The position numbers and the translations under genes are program-made. Below, piece after piece: positions 25,494 through 33,782 of a stretch of 33,839 nt of DNA (the first letter of the stretch is position 1; each line of letters begins with the position of its first letter). This DNA comes from CAYOLL01 sp964404765 [NCBI: uncultured Gemmatimonadota bacterium] (GTDB taxonomy: Bacteria > 4572-55), in contig CAYOLL010000060.1 of assembly GCA_964404765.1 (NCBI GenBank), forward strand, positions 1 to 33,839, in the 5' to 3' direction. The notes under the pieces were generated by a model. It did not search any database, was not told the origin of the DNA, and was given only the letters and a program-made list of their open reading frames with translations.

Positions 25494-26234
25494 ATGAACG
25501 GCAAACTGCATTTTGCAAAGATTCTGGTCATTGTCATGGCCATCGCTTTTGTCTCCTTTATTTTTGGTTTTATTGCTTTTAATCTGTATGTGATGCCGAT
25601 GGTGGTTGAGCAGGGAAAAGTGGTCATTGTGCCAAATCTGCGGGGTCTGGGACAGGAAGACGTTCAGCCATCTCTCGATTCGCTGTCGTTAAAATTAAAA
25701 GTAGCCGGACAATACCCAGACAGTCTGATCGGGAAAGGTTTGATTTTGAACCAGCGGCCACAAGCCGGCGAGCAGATAAAATCCGGACGCACAATTGATG
25801 TCTGGCTTAGCAGCGGACAACAAGCTATTGGTGAAGTTGCCTTGACCGGCAATTCCACTCGCGAAGCCGAGTACATGCTCAACGAAAAGCATCTGCAAAT
25901 TCAAGAGCGAATCTACACCTATTCCGGCACGGCCAAAGCGGAAATGGTCATCGGCACCGATCCAAGCAGTGACGAAAGCTTGTACCGGGGCCAGGACGTA
26001 GATCTGCTGATCAGTAAGGGAGCCCGGACGCAAACCTATCTCATGCCCGATCTCATCGGCAGACAGCACGAAGATGTCCGCCGCCTATTGCAGCAGTTTG
26101 GCCTGAAAGTGTCCGAACCGCGTGTCACTCCCGATCCGCAAACAATGGTCGGGCAAATCATCACCCAAGAGCCACAGCCGGGTTGTCAGATTAAACGCGG
26201 CGATACGGTGCTTCTTTCCATCAGCGGCGGATGA
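25494..26234 (+). CDS. Membrane-anchored PASTA-domain protein
   Basis: A 246-residue protein with a short cytoplasmic N terminus, one membrane helix (about 8-32, KILVIVMAIAFVSFIFGFIA) and three periplasmic PASTA domains (about 42-107, 110-173, 176-246). Each shows the V-P-x-L-x-G or equivalent opening (VVIVPNLRGLGQEDVQ, YLMPDLIGRQHEDVRRLL), a central G.I..Q.P.AG segment (LILNQRPQAGEQIKSG, IITQEPQPGCQIKRGD) and a closing strand (VWLSSG, LLISKG, LLSISGG). PASTA domains bind cell-wall peptides or beta-lactams in serine/threonine kinases and penicillin-binding proteins. Here they occur without kinase or transpeptidase, as in many Gram-negative phyla. The role is probably structural or regulatory in envelope assembly. 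Confidence 0.9.
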   Translation: MNGKLHFAKILVIVMAIAFVSFIFGFIAFNLYVMPMVVEQGKVVIVPNLRGLGQEDVQPSLDSLSLKLKVAGQYPDSLIGKGLILNQRPQAGEQIKSGRTIDVWLSSGQQAIGEVALTGNSTREAEYMLNEKHLQIQERIYTYSGTAKAEMVIGTDPSSDESLYRGQDVDLLISKGARTQTYLMPDLIGRQHEDVRRLLQQFGLKVSEPRVTPDPQTMVGQIITQEPQPGCQIKRGDTVLLSISGG

Positions 26235-26351
26235 CGGCTAAATTAAGAATAGTTGTGCTCATTTTCCTTTTATGTGAGACCATTATGAATAATCCAAGCT
26301 AAAGGTCTTTGACCATTACATTGAATTACGAATAGTTCATTATTTTTCCCC

Positions 26352-26380
26352 ATCCTGTTTATCCTGTTCATCCATGTTAT
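26352..26380 (+). repeat. ATCCTGTT-type short repeat before gatC
   Basis: ATCCTGTTTATCCTGTTCAT.. (26352-26380) is a near-tandem of the unit ATCCTGTTNATCC, a short dispersed motif seen in many bacterial intergenic regions. It lies 18 bases before gatC and may be a remnant of a dispersed repeat. Confidence 0.45.
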
Positions 26381-26397
26381 AGTAAACGAGGCGTTAG

Positions 26398-26688
26398 ATG
26401 GCCATTACCATTAAAGATGTGGAACATATTGCCGAGCTGGCGCGGCTTGGCTTGACTGAAAATGAAAAAGCCGTTTTTTGCCGGCAGTTAAGTCAGATTT
26501 TGGACTACGTGGCAAAATTGAATGAGTTGGATACTACCAATATCGAACCTTTGTCGCACCCGATTGATTTGAAGAATGTTTTTCGATCCGACGAGGTCAG
26601 GCCGCCGCTGGATCGCGATTTGGCGTTGCAAAATGCGCCAAAAACCAGAGACGGTCTGTTCTGCGTACCGCAAGTCGTTAGCCATTGA
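26398..26688 (+). CDS. gatC: Asp/Glu-tRNA amidotransferase subunit C
   Basis: A 96-residue protein matching GatC, the belt-like subunit that wraps the GatA-GatB interface in the complex converting mischarged Glu-tRNA(Gln) and Asp-tRNA(Asn). The segments KDVEHIAELARLGLTENEK, QLSQILDYVAKLNELDT, IEPLSHPIDLKNVFRSDEV and the C-terminal APKTRDGLFCVPQVVSH are all family features. Normal length. The ribosome binding site CGAGG precedes ATG 26398. gatA and gatB are not in the window, so the complex is encoded at scattered loci; the next gene is glycogen phosphorylase, with an inverted repeat between. Confidence 0.95.
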   Translation: MAITIKDVEHIAELARLGLTENEKAVFCRQLSQILDYVAKLNELDTTNIEPLSHPIDLKNVFRSDEVRPPLDRDLALQNAPKTRDGLFCVPQVVSH

Positions 26689-26721
26689 CGGCGTTGAAGC
26701 TTTCCATAAATCCATTTAGAA

Positions 26722-26826
26722 AATAGAACACGGATGACACGGGAAAAACAGATTATACGGATAAAGCATTTTCAAAATGTTAATCCATGCAAGTCCGTTC
26801 GGTTTCCGTCTAATCCGTGTTCTATT
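26722..26826. repeat. Inverted repeat AATAGAACACGGAT before glgP
   Basis: AATAGAACACGGAT (26722-26735) and its exact reverse complement ATCCGTGTTCTATT (26813-26826) are 77 bases apart. The interior contains further CACGG/CCGT and GGATAAAG-like motifs common in dispersed extragenic repeats. The right arm ends 24 bases before the glgP start, so the repeat lies in its leader or promoter. Confidence 0.6.
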
Positions 26827-26849
26827 CCATCAAAAAGAAGGAGACCGTT

Positions 26850-29312
26850 ATGCCGCAGAAAAACCCGCCGGCGCCTGCCAAACCGGATATTAAATCCTTT
26901 ATCAACTCTTTTCATGATCACATTTTGCATTCGCTCGGCAAAGATAAGTATTCCGCCACGGAATTGGACCGCTATCAAAGCCTGGCCTATACCGTGCGCG
27001 AAAAAATGTTTGAGGATTGGTCGCGCACGCAGCAAGCCTATTACGATGATGATGTTAAGCGCGTTTACTATTTATCGCTGGAATTTTTGATCGGGCGAAC
27101 GCTTGGCAACAGTCTGATCAACACCGGTCTGGAAGAGACTGCCGAAGGCGCGATGAATCAACTGGGTCATTCCCTACGTGAGCTGGAAGACAAAGAATGG
27201 GACGCCGGTTTAGGGAACGGCGGTTTGGGGCGGCTAGCCGCCTGCTTTCTGGACTCAATGGCCACGCTGGGGATTCCGGCTTATGGTTATGGCATTCATT
27301 ATCAATACGGCATCTTCTTCCAAAAAATTGTCAATGGCCAGCAAATAGAGACGCCGGATAGCTGGCTGCGTTATGGCAATCCATGGGAAATCGGCCGTCC
27401 GGAATACCTTTATCCCGTGCAATTTTACGGGCGTGTGCACGAATATTACGATGCTTATGGCTCGTTCCGCTCCGAGTGGACCGAAGCCGAAAAAGTGATG
27501 GCGATGGCCTACGACATTCCCGTGCCCGGCTATGGCAATAACATTGTCAATACGCTGCGGTTGTGGGAAGCCAAATCCACTCGTGATTTTAATCTGGCCG
27601 ATTTTAATCAGGGCGACTACGTGGGCGCGGTTGAACATAAAACCGAATCTGAGAACATTTCCAAAGTTCTGTACCCAAACGACAGCAGCAAACAGGGTCG
27701 GGAATTACGGCTGAAGCAGGAGTATTTTTTTGTCTCAGCGACGCTGCAAGACGTTTTGCGTCGCTATAAAAAGCATCGCGGCGATTTTGATCAACTGCCC
27801 GAAAAAGTGGCCATTCAATTGAATGACACCCATCCGGCCATTGCCATCCCGGAGATGATGCGTTTGCTGGTGGATGGAGAGGGTCTTATCTGGGATCGAG
27901 CCTGGGACATTACCACACGCGTGTTTGGTTATACCAACCACACGATTTTGCCGGAAGCCCTGGAGCGCTGGAGCGTAGAGATGATGGGCCGCGTTTTGCC
28001 GCGCCATTTGCTGATTATTTATGAGATTAACCGCCGCTTTTTGGATGAAATTAAACATCTTTTCCCCGGCGATAATGAACGCCTGCAGCGCATGTCATTA
28101 ATCGAAGAAGGCGCGGCGCAAATGGTGCGGATGGCCAACCTGGCCATTGTCGGCAGCCATTCTGTTAACGGTGTGTCGGCGCTCCATTCCGATCTGCTCA
28201 AAACCCGCTTGTTTAAAGATTTTTATGAGATTTGGCCGGAACGTTTCAACAACAAAACCAATGGCATTACCCAACGTCGTTGGCTGCGTATGGCCAACCC
28301 CGGGTTGTCCCGCCTGATTACGGAAAAAATCGGTGACGGCTGGATTGTAAATCTAGATTTGCTAAAGCAGTTGGAAGCGCATGCCGACGACACCAAATTA
28401 CAGGCCGCCTGGCATGAAGTCAAACGACAGAACAAGCTGGTTCTGGCCGACTACATCCGCCAGAACAATCATATTGAAGTAGACCCGAACAGCCTGTTTG
28501 ACGTGCAAGTCAAGCGGCTGCACGAATATAAGCGCCAACTGCTGAACATCCTGCATGTCATCACCTTGTACAATCGAATCAAAGACAATCCCGGCGGTGA
28601 TTTTGTCCCGCGCACCGTCATCTTTGGTGCCAAAGCCGCGCCCGGCTATTACATGGCCAAGCTGATTATCCGGCTAATCAACAACGTAGCCGAGGTGGTC
28701 AATAATGATAATGAAATCGGCAGCCGCCTGAAAGTCGTTTTTCTGGCCAACTATGGCGTTTCGCTGGCCGAAAAGATCATGCCCGCCGCCGATCTGTCCG
28801 AGCAAATTTCCACCGCCGGTTTAGAGGCCTCCGGCACCGGCAACATGAAATTTTCGCTCAACGGCGCGCTGACCATCGGCACACTGGACGGAGCCAATAT
28901 CGAAATCAAAGAGGAAGTCGGCGACGACAACATTTTCATTTTCGGCCTGACCGCCGAGGAAATTGCCGACATTAAACCGCGCGGTTATGACCCCGGCGCG
29001 TATTACAAACGTCAGCCGCAGTTGCAGCGGGTGCTGGACATGATTGCGCAGGGCGCTTTTTCGCCGGACGAGCCGGACCGGTTCCATGCGATTACAGACG
29101 GACTGCGCGAACGCGACCCCTATTTCCTGATGGCCGATTACGCGGCCTATATCGAATGCCAGGATCGCGTCAGCGCAACCTATGAAAATACCAGCCTGTG
29201 GACGAAGATGGCCATCTTGAACGTGGCCCGCATGGGCAAATTCTCGTCCGACCGAACCATCAAAGAGTACGCCACAGAGATTTGGGACGTGCCGGTTAGC
29301 GCTACTCCATAG
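26850..29312 (+). CDS. glgP: Glycogen phosphorylase
   Basis: About 820 residues, a full-length GT35 phosphorylase that releases glucose-1-phosphate from glycogen or maltodextrin. Landmarks: [16 protein letters not shown] near the N terminus, [67 protein letters not shown], and [20 protein letters not shown] with K667 that forms the pyridoxal-phosphate link. I chose ATG 26850 ([13 protein letters not shown]) because AAGAAGGAG lies just before it; the longer frame from 26817 starts within the inverted repeat. A terminator hairpin follows. No other glycogen genes are in the window. Confidence 0.97.
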   Translation: MPQKNPPAPAKPDIKSFINSFHDHILHSLGKDKYSATELDRYQSLAYTVREKMFEDWSRTQQAYYDDDVKRVYYLSLEFLIGRTLGNSLINTGLEETAEGAMNQLGHSLRELEDKEWDAGLGNGGLGRLAACFLDSMATLGIPAYGYGIHYQYGIFFQKIVNGQQIETPDSWLRYGNPWEIGRPEYLYPVQFYGRVHEYYDAYGSFRSEWTEAEKVMAMAYDIPVPGYGNNIVNTLRLWEAKSTRDFNLADFNQGDYVGAVEHKTESENISKVLYPNDSSKQGRELRLKQEYFFVSATLQDVLRRYKKHRGDFDQLPEKVAIQLNDTHPAIAIPEMMRLLVDGEGLIWDRAWDITTRVFGYTNHTILPEALERWSVEMMGRVLPRHLLIIYEINRRFLDEIKHLFPGDNERLQRMSLIEEGAAQMVRMANLAIVGSHSVNGVSALHSDLLKTRLFKDFYEIWPERFNNKTNGITQRRWLRMANPGLSRLITEKIGDGWIVNLDLLKQLEAHADDTKLQAAWHEVKRQNKLVLADYIRQNNHIEVDPNSLFDVQVKRLHEYKRQLLNILHVITLYNRIKDNPGGDFVPRTVIFGAKAAPGYYMAKLIIRLINNVAEVVNNDNEIGSRLKVVFLANYGVSLAEKIMPAADLSEQISTAGLEASGTGNMKFSLNGALTIGTLDGANIEIKEEVGDDNIFIFGLTAEEIADIKPRGYDPGAYYKRQPQLQRVLDMIAQGAFSPDEPDRFHAITDGLRERDPYFLMADYAAYIECQDRVSATYENTSLWTKMAILNVARMGKFSSDRTIKEYATEIWDVPVSATP

Positions 29313-29326
29313 CGCCTGAATGACAC

Positions 29327-29398
29327 GGGAACAGCGAATGTTTAAGAACATGTGCGAGCTCTTTAACAATTCGCTGTTCCCGTTCATTTTAGTATCAG
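29327..29398 (+). terminator. Terminator-like hairpin after glgP
   Basis: GGGAACAGCGAAT (29327-29339) and ATTCGCTGTTCCC (29369-29381) are exact reverse complements and are followed by GTTCATTTT. The stem begins 15 bases after the glgP stop. The loop of about 29 bases can itself pair (TTTAAGA / TCTTTAA), which extends the stem. Confidence 0.65.
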
Positions 29399-29514
29399 CC
29401 TGAATCCTCCCAAGCTGCCCGCAAAATCGCCTGAAACATCCCCCCGTAATATCTGTATACGTCTGAGAATGCCTTCAACATCCTTTGCGGTCGCTCCGAG
29501 CCGAGACCTTACCA

Positions 29515-32325
29515 ATGGCCTATTTTGATAAAAACCCGAATCATTTTCGCGTCATTTTTAGCGCTTTTACGCTCATCTGCCTTACGTTCGCGATCGCTGC
29601 CAACTACATCTATACAACATCCACCAGTGATCAAAACAGTTTTACCCACGCGCCTTCGACCATCTGTTTTATCTCCCCACTCACCCCTGCGGAAGCGTCG
29701 CTTTCGGTGAAGCCCGGCGACTTTATCACCCGGATCAACGGCGTCGGCATCGAGAGTCTGCCGGATATCGAAAAGCTGTTGAGTGAATTGCCCGACTCCA
29801 ACCTCATCAACATTGACGTGGCCGGCGTCTCGCCCGGCATTGGCGGTATCCTGAAAAAAGCGAAAATCACCGTAAAAAAAGAAGCGCTGTCGAGCGATCG
29901 GATTCAGTCCTTGCCGGCATCATCCGCACTGGTTACCTGGGTTCAGGAAGGCGGCGTTTCCTCCCGCGCCGGCATGATGCCCGGCGACGTCATCGTCAAA
30001 CTCAACAACTGTGGTTTTACCGATATTTATGAAGCGGACAGCATCATGCGCTCGTTTCGTGGCGGCCAAACCATCGAATATGAGGTGCTGCGACAAGGTA
30101 ACCACGTTGTCAAATTGCCCATTACCCTGGCCAGTTTCGGCCTGGGTGTGACGCACCTGTTAAGCTTACTGACCGCGGCTGCTTTTCTCACTACCGGCGC
30201 GTTTATTGGCCTGAAACGGCCACAATTCAAACCGGCCCGCATGATTGGCTTCTTCATGGTTGCGCTGGGCTTTGCGCTGTCAGAGCTACCGGACGATGGC
30301 ATTTATAGTCAATTGCTTTTTTTGAAAATCGATCTTCGGCTGGGAATGTTTTGTGTGATGTTTGGACTGGCGGCGCTTTTCGACAGTCTGTTTTTTTTCC
30401 CGCGCGAACGGCAGGAAATTCTGAGCAAACCCGGCTGGCGTTATGCCCTCTACGGCACAGCTACATTGGGTTTTATCGTCAACGGCTTTATCACCTCAAA
30501 TCCAAACAGACTGCCCTATGTATTGACCATGTTTATCATCGTCAGCGTGTGCCTGTGGCGTTATCGGCATCAGGCAACCGTTGAGTACAAACAGTTGAGT
30601 CGTTTAATAATCCTGGCCGGGCTTGGATTGGTCATCGTGCGGATCGGGCTGGAAATTTTCTTTGAGGACATCCTGGATTTAAAGAAATTTCGCATCCAAA
30701 GCACTAATGTTCTCTTTATTTTACTGCCGCTGGCCTATCTTTATACGATTGGTCGCTATCGTTTGCTGGATATGGACTTGCGTATCCGACGCAACATCCA
30801 GTATACCGTGGCTACGCTGGCCTTGAAAACCGCCGTGTCGGTCGCCGTCGTCTGGACGTTGATTCATTTGCCGGAAGTCGAGCTGCGCATCCCCAATGTG
30901 CGGTTTATCGGCTCGGCCATCGAGATTTCCGACGATCCTTTGCCGTTAGAGCAACGCCAGATATATGAAAAAATTGTGCTGATGGTCCTGGCCCTTGGCC
31001 TGACTTATGCCTATTGGCGATTGAGTCACTGGTTGCAGTCCTACATTGACCGCGTCTTTTACCGCGAAGGCAACGATTACAGCCGCGCGGCTAATGAAAT
31101 TTCCAACGTCATCAACGGCAAGATGAGTTTGGAAGATTTGAGTCATGGCTTAGTGCAAAAATTGTGCGAAGTTTTGCGGCTTAAAACGGCGGCGATTTCT
31201 TTTTGGACCCAAAGCGATGCTTGTGGCTGTATAAAAACGTATGGCCTATCAGGCACCGAATGCTTATCGCTAAGCCCGGAAACAAAGGCATTCTTACAGG
31301 ATTTGCGCTCTCATCTGGTTCTGGATACCTGCATCAGTACGGAATATTTACCCGGTGAAGTAAAATCGCGCTTACTGCAATTTGGTCTGCGCTGTCTGAT
31401 TCCGGTTCAATCCAAAAATGAAACCATCGGCCTGCTCATGGCCGGTGAAAAACTGTCCGAAGCGCCATTTCATCAGGATGATTTGCAATTTTTAGCCTTG
31501 GTTGCCACCCAAACGGCGGTGGCAGTGGAAAACGCATCTTTGTACAAAAAATTGGCCGGACAAGAGCGTTTCCGGCATGAATTGGAAATTGCCAGGCGTA
31601 TCCAACTCCAATCCCTGCCGCAAAAAACGCCGCATATTGAAGGCCTGGAGATCGCCGGCGTTTCGATTCCCGCGCTGGAAGTTGGCGGTGATTATTACGA
31701 TTATCTCAACGGCGTGCCGAATGAAATTACGATCATCGTCGGTGATGTGAGTGGCAAAGGTACTTCAGCGGCCTTGTATATGTCCAAAATGCAGGGAATT
31801 TTGCACTCCTTGCACGGTTTCGGCCTGTCCCCGCGCGAGCTGTTCATTCGCGCCAATACGATTTTGAGCCTGGATTTGGAGCGCCGTTCCTTTGTCACGG
31901 CCATTGGCGGCTTTTTCGATACGCGCCTGAGGCGGTTAACGCTATCGCGCGCCGGTCATTTGCCGCTTTATCATTATCGAACCAATACAGGCAGCATTAC
32001 CGAAATTACGCCAAAAGGAATGGGCCTGGCCATCGAACGCAGCGACAAGTTTGCGGCGCTGCTGGGTGAGGTAGAAGTTCCTTACGAACTTGGGGATGTT
32101 TTCCTTTTTGCCACGGACGGTATTACGGAAGCGCCCAACGCCGCCGGCGAAGAATTTGGCGAACTCCATCTGACGGAAATTTTAAAAAATACCGCCCACC
32201 GTTGCGCCAATGATATACGCGATGATATTATTCAAGCCGTGCGTAACTTTGCCGGAGCCAATGTTGATCAGCACGATGATTTAACCATCGTGGTCGTCAA
32301 AGCACGGCAGGAGTCCGCAGTCTGA
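29515..32325 (+). CDS. PDZ / multi-helix membrane / GAF / SpoIIE-type PP2C phosphatase
   Basis: About 936 residues. An N-terminal membrane helix (about 10-30) leads into two PDZ-like domains outside the cytoplasm (about 60-130 with VKPGDFITRINGVGIESL, and about 145-210 with SRAGMMPGDVIVKLNNCGF). Several membrane helices (about 220-430), a GAF domain (about 540-690) and a PP2C-type serine phosphatase of the SpoIIE/RsbU class (about 715-935) follow. Metal-site aspartates are visible at GGDYYDYL, D744 (VGDVSGKG), D868 (FATDGITEAPN) and D922 (HDDLTIVVV). Such phosphatases usually act on anti-sigma-factor antagonists. Its PDZ domains suggest it reads misfolded or C-terminal peptides in the periplasm; this is inference. 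No antagonist or anti-sigma gene is adjacent. ATG 29515 is preferred over the earlier TTG 29485. Its stop overlaps the next start. Confidence 0.9.
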   Translation: MAYFDKNPNHFRVIFSAFTLICLTFAIAANYIYTTSTSDQNSFTHAPSTICFISPLTPAEASLSVKPGDFITRINGVGIESLPDIEKLLSELPDSNLINIDVAGVSPGIGGILKKAKITVKKEALSSDRIQSLPASSALVTWVQEGGVSSRAGMMPGDVIVKLNNCGFTDIYEADSIMRSFRGGQTIEYEVLRQGNHVVKLPITLASFGLGVTHLLSLLTAAAFLTTGAFIGLKRPQFKPARMIGFFMVALGFALSELPDDGIYSQLLFLKIDLRLGMFCVMFGLAALFDSLFFFPRERQEILSKPGWRYALYGTATLGFIVNGFITSNPNRLPYVLTMFIIVSVCLWRYRHQATVEYKQLSRLIILAGLGLVIVRIGLEIFFEDILDLKKFRIQSTNVLFILLPLAYLYTIGRYRLLDMDLRIRRNIQYTVATLALKTAVSVAVVWTLIHLPEVELRIPNVRFIGSAIEISDDPLPLEQRQIYEKIVLMVLALGLTYAYWRLSHWLQSYIDRVFYREGNDYSRAANEISNVINGKMSLEDLSHGLVQKLCEVLRLKTAAISFWTQSDACGCIKTYGLSGTECLSLSPETKAFLQDLRSHLVLDTCISTEYLPGEVKSRLLQFGLRCLIPVQSKNETIGLLMAGEKLSEAPFHQDDLQFLALVATQTAVAVENASLYKKLAGQERFRHELEIARRIQLQSLPQKTPHIEGLEIAGVSIPALEVGGDYYDYLNGVPNEITIIVGDVSGKGTSAALYMSKMQGILHSLHGFGLSPRELFIRANTILSLDLERRSFVTAIGGFFDTRLRRLTLSRAGHLPLYHYRTNTGSITEITPKGMGLAIERSDKFAALLGEVEVPYELGDVFLFATDGITEAPNAAGEEFGELHLTEILKNTAHRCANDIRDDIIQAVRNFAGANVDQHDDLTIVVVKARQESAV
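32310..32324 (+). promoter_or_regulatory. Ribosome binding site that supports a CTG start
   Basis: GGAG at 32310-32313 is followed, after eight bases, by CTG at 32322-32324, which overlaps the stop of the phosphatase gene as CTGA. No ATG, GTG or TTG occurs in this frame between the upstream stop (32277-32279) and TTG 32451. Confidence 0.6.
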
Positions 32326-32960
32326 CCGCCCCAATCCTCGTTCTAAGCAGCCTTGCGCTTATCGCGGCCTTCCTGCACATCCGCGCCGAATATCATGGCC
32401 CACGCCGGCAAGTCTATCTTTTTAAACCGCTGACAGTCATCCTCATTTTTTTGATCGCCGTTTTTTCCCCACGGGTCATGCCGCCCGGCTACCAATACGC
32501 TATTTGGATTGGCCTGGCGTTTTCGCTGGTCGGCGACATCTTTCTGATGCTGCCGGGTCATCATTTTGTCAAAGGATTGGCCGCGTTTTTAATCGCCCAT
32601 ATTTGTTACATTGGCGCATTCTATCTGCCGGTGCGGCAAGTTGATATCACAAAAACCATCCTGATTTTTATTGGGCTTGGTCTACTCGTCGGACGCTTAA
32701 TTGCGCCTGGTCTAGGCAAGTTAAAAGTCCCGGTTTTTATTTATATGTTGGTTATTATAACGATGGGCTGGCAGGCATTTACGTTGTGGCGGCTTTCGCC
32801 AATACCGCAGGCAGGTCTGGCATTAATTGGCGCGTTGCTCTTTATTCTGTCGGACTCTATTCTGGCTATCAACCGCTTTCGTTACAAATTCTATCTGGCT
32901 CAGGCGTGTATTTTAAGCACGTATTATCTTGCGCAATGGCTGATCGCCCGTTCAATTTAG
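32322..32960 (+). CDS. YhhN-family integral membrane protein
   Basis: About 212 residues from CTG 32322 (the shorter frame from TTG 32451 would be 169). The YhhN/TMEM86 family contains eight-helix membrane proteins; the vertebrate members are lysoplasmalogenases. Recognisable parts are YLFKPLTVILIFLIAVFSP, GLAFSLVGDIFLMLP (the conserved GD..LM), FLIAHICYIGAFYLPV and the C-terminal ALLFILSDSILAINRF and YYLAQWLIARSI. The first helix and the KP motif lie before the TTG, so the CTG-initiated form is the complete family member. Translation appears coupled to the upstream phosphatase gene by a CTGA overlap. Substrate in this organism unknown. Confidence 0.85.
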   Translation: MTAPILVLSSLALIAAFLHIRAEYHGPRRQVYLFKPLTVILIFLIAVFSPRVMPPGYQYAIWIGLAFSLVGDIFLMLPGHHFVKGLAAFLIAHICYIGAFYLPVRQVDITKTILIFIGLGLLVGRLIAPGLGKLKVPVFIYMLVIITMGWQAFTLWRLSPIPQAGLALIGALLFILSDSILAINRFRYKFYLAQACILSTYYLAQWLIARSI

Positions 32961-33024
32961 ACCGGACACAACCCGCCCAAAACAGCACACTCCAAAACAC
33001 TGACCTTAAAAAAGTCTGCCTAAA

Positions 33025-33064
33025 CAAAAAAACCCCCGTCCATTTTACTGGACAGGGGCTTTTG
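33025..33064 (-). terminator. Terminator of the cold-shock gene
   Basis: CCCCCGTCCA (33033-33042) pairs with TGGACAGGGG (33049-33058) with one mismatch, loop TTTTAC. On the minus strand the stem is followed by a run of seven T, giving a good intrinsic terminator 28 bases after the csp stop. On the plus strand it is followed only by CTTTTG, weaker, but it could also end the YhhN transcript. Confidence 0.85.
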
Positions 33065-33085
33065 CTAACAAACCATCAACTAACT

Positions 33086-33286
33086 TTAGATGACGGAGAC
33101 ATTAACGGCCTGCAACCCTTTCGGGCCTTTTTCGGTTTCAAACTGAACGCGGTCGTTTTCTTGCAGCGACTTGTAACCGTCGCCAACAATCGCACGGTAG
33201 TGAACAAAAACATCTTCACCTTCGGTGCGGGTAATAAAACCAAAACCCTTAGCGCTGTTAAACCATTTTACAGTTCCCGTTTCCAT
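33086..33286 (-). CDS. Cold-shock protein, CspA family
   Basis: A 66-residue single cold-shock domain that binds single-stranded RNA or DNA and melts secondary structure. Both RNP motifs are present: KGFGFI (RNP1) and VFVHY (RNP2), with the usual [11 protein letters not shown] start and the [19 protein letters not shown] end. RNP2 has VHYRAI rather than the common VHFSAI, a mild change. AGGAGG precedes ATG 33286 at good spacing. A long leader with a hairpin and T-run lies upstream, like the long regulated leaders known for cspA-type genes. A single-gene unit ending in a strong terminator. Confidence 0.96.
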   Translation of the reverse strand: METGTVKWFNSAKGFGFITRTEGEDVFVHYRAIVGDGYKSLQENDRVQFETEKGPKGLQAVNVSVI

Positions 33287-33526
33287 AACTCTAACCTCCT
33301 AAAACAAAACATGAATGCTTCGTACAACTTATCTCAGTCTGTCCGGGCAAAAAAAATCGCATGAGTAGTTTCTTGTCACTATTCATGCGAGTTTAATCTT
33401 TTTTTACTTGAATCTTTTCACAGAAAAGCTACAGCAAAACCGATAAACAGAAAAAATAGTGTACAACTTAGTGACAATGACAATATAATAGCCTGAGTTT
33501 AAAAAGCAACATAAATTTTAAAGTAT
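33287..33526 (-). promoter_or_regulatory. Cold-shock gene leader and promoter region
   Basis: On the minus strand, TTGCTT (33504-33509), a 16-base spacer and TATATT (33482-33487) make a candidate promoter, giving a leader of about 190 bases. Within it is the hairpin with T-run at 33350-33390. The decamer GTACAACTTA (plus-strand reading) occurs twice, at 33322-33331 and 33461-33470. No coding sequence is seen. Confidence 0.4.
33350..33390 (-). terminator. Terminator-like hairpin inside the cold-shock leader
   Basis: On the minus strand CGCATGAATAGT (33389-33378) pairs with ACTACTCATGCG (33369-33358), one mismatch, eight-base loop, and is followed by ATTTTTTT. It lies about 65 bases before the csp start codon. 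It is either the end of a short upstream transcript or an attenuator of csp. Confidence 0.6.
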
Positions 33527-33631
33527 TTAAACTTTTTTTATTTTCTGCCTGTTGGGGGGATGTTCCGCCCGTCGGCAGCGCGTAGAAGATGTATAGCGCT
33601 TCGGTGCGCAGGTGGTAGCGGATTTCATTGC

Positions 33632-33782
33632 ATAGCTAGCTACGAGTTCGACCTCAATCATTTCTTTTACTTCATGCTCAGTGATCCAACTCATCCAGGA
33701 CGTGGGCGTGAAAATAACGCTCGCCGCACTCCAGGCAAACCTCAGCCTCAACATTTTCGATGATGTACAATTTATCGTGTAA
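33632..33782 (-). pseudogene. Remnant of a YgiT/MqsA-type zinc-finger antitoxin gene
   Basis: On the minus strand, from 33782, the frame reads LHDKLYIIENVEAEVCLECG then ERYFHAHVLDELDH and stops at 33678. After a frameshift the next frame continues ITEHEVKEMIEVELVAS. Together these are the central and C-terminal parts of YgiT-type zinc-finger proteins (C..CGERYF, EHEVKEMIEVE), antitoxin-like proteins usually paired with a small toxin. The N-terminal half with the first zinc-binding cysteine pair is absent; an in-frame stop lies just before. No toxin gene is visible within the window. Confidence 0.6.

Noticed and set aside
29399-29514. Possible tRNA or small RNA between glgP and the phosphatase gene
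   Set aside because: No cloverleaf or T-loop sequence could be found; nothing beyond the glgP terminator is supported.
32786-33364. Plus-strand 192-codon frame across the cold-shock gene
   Set aside because: Antisense to csp and overlapping the YhhN-family gene and a terminator; no family features.
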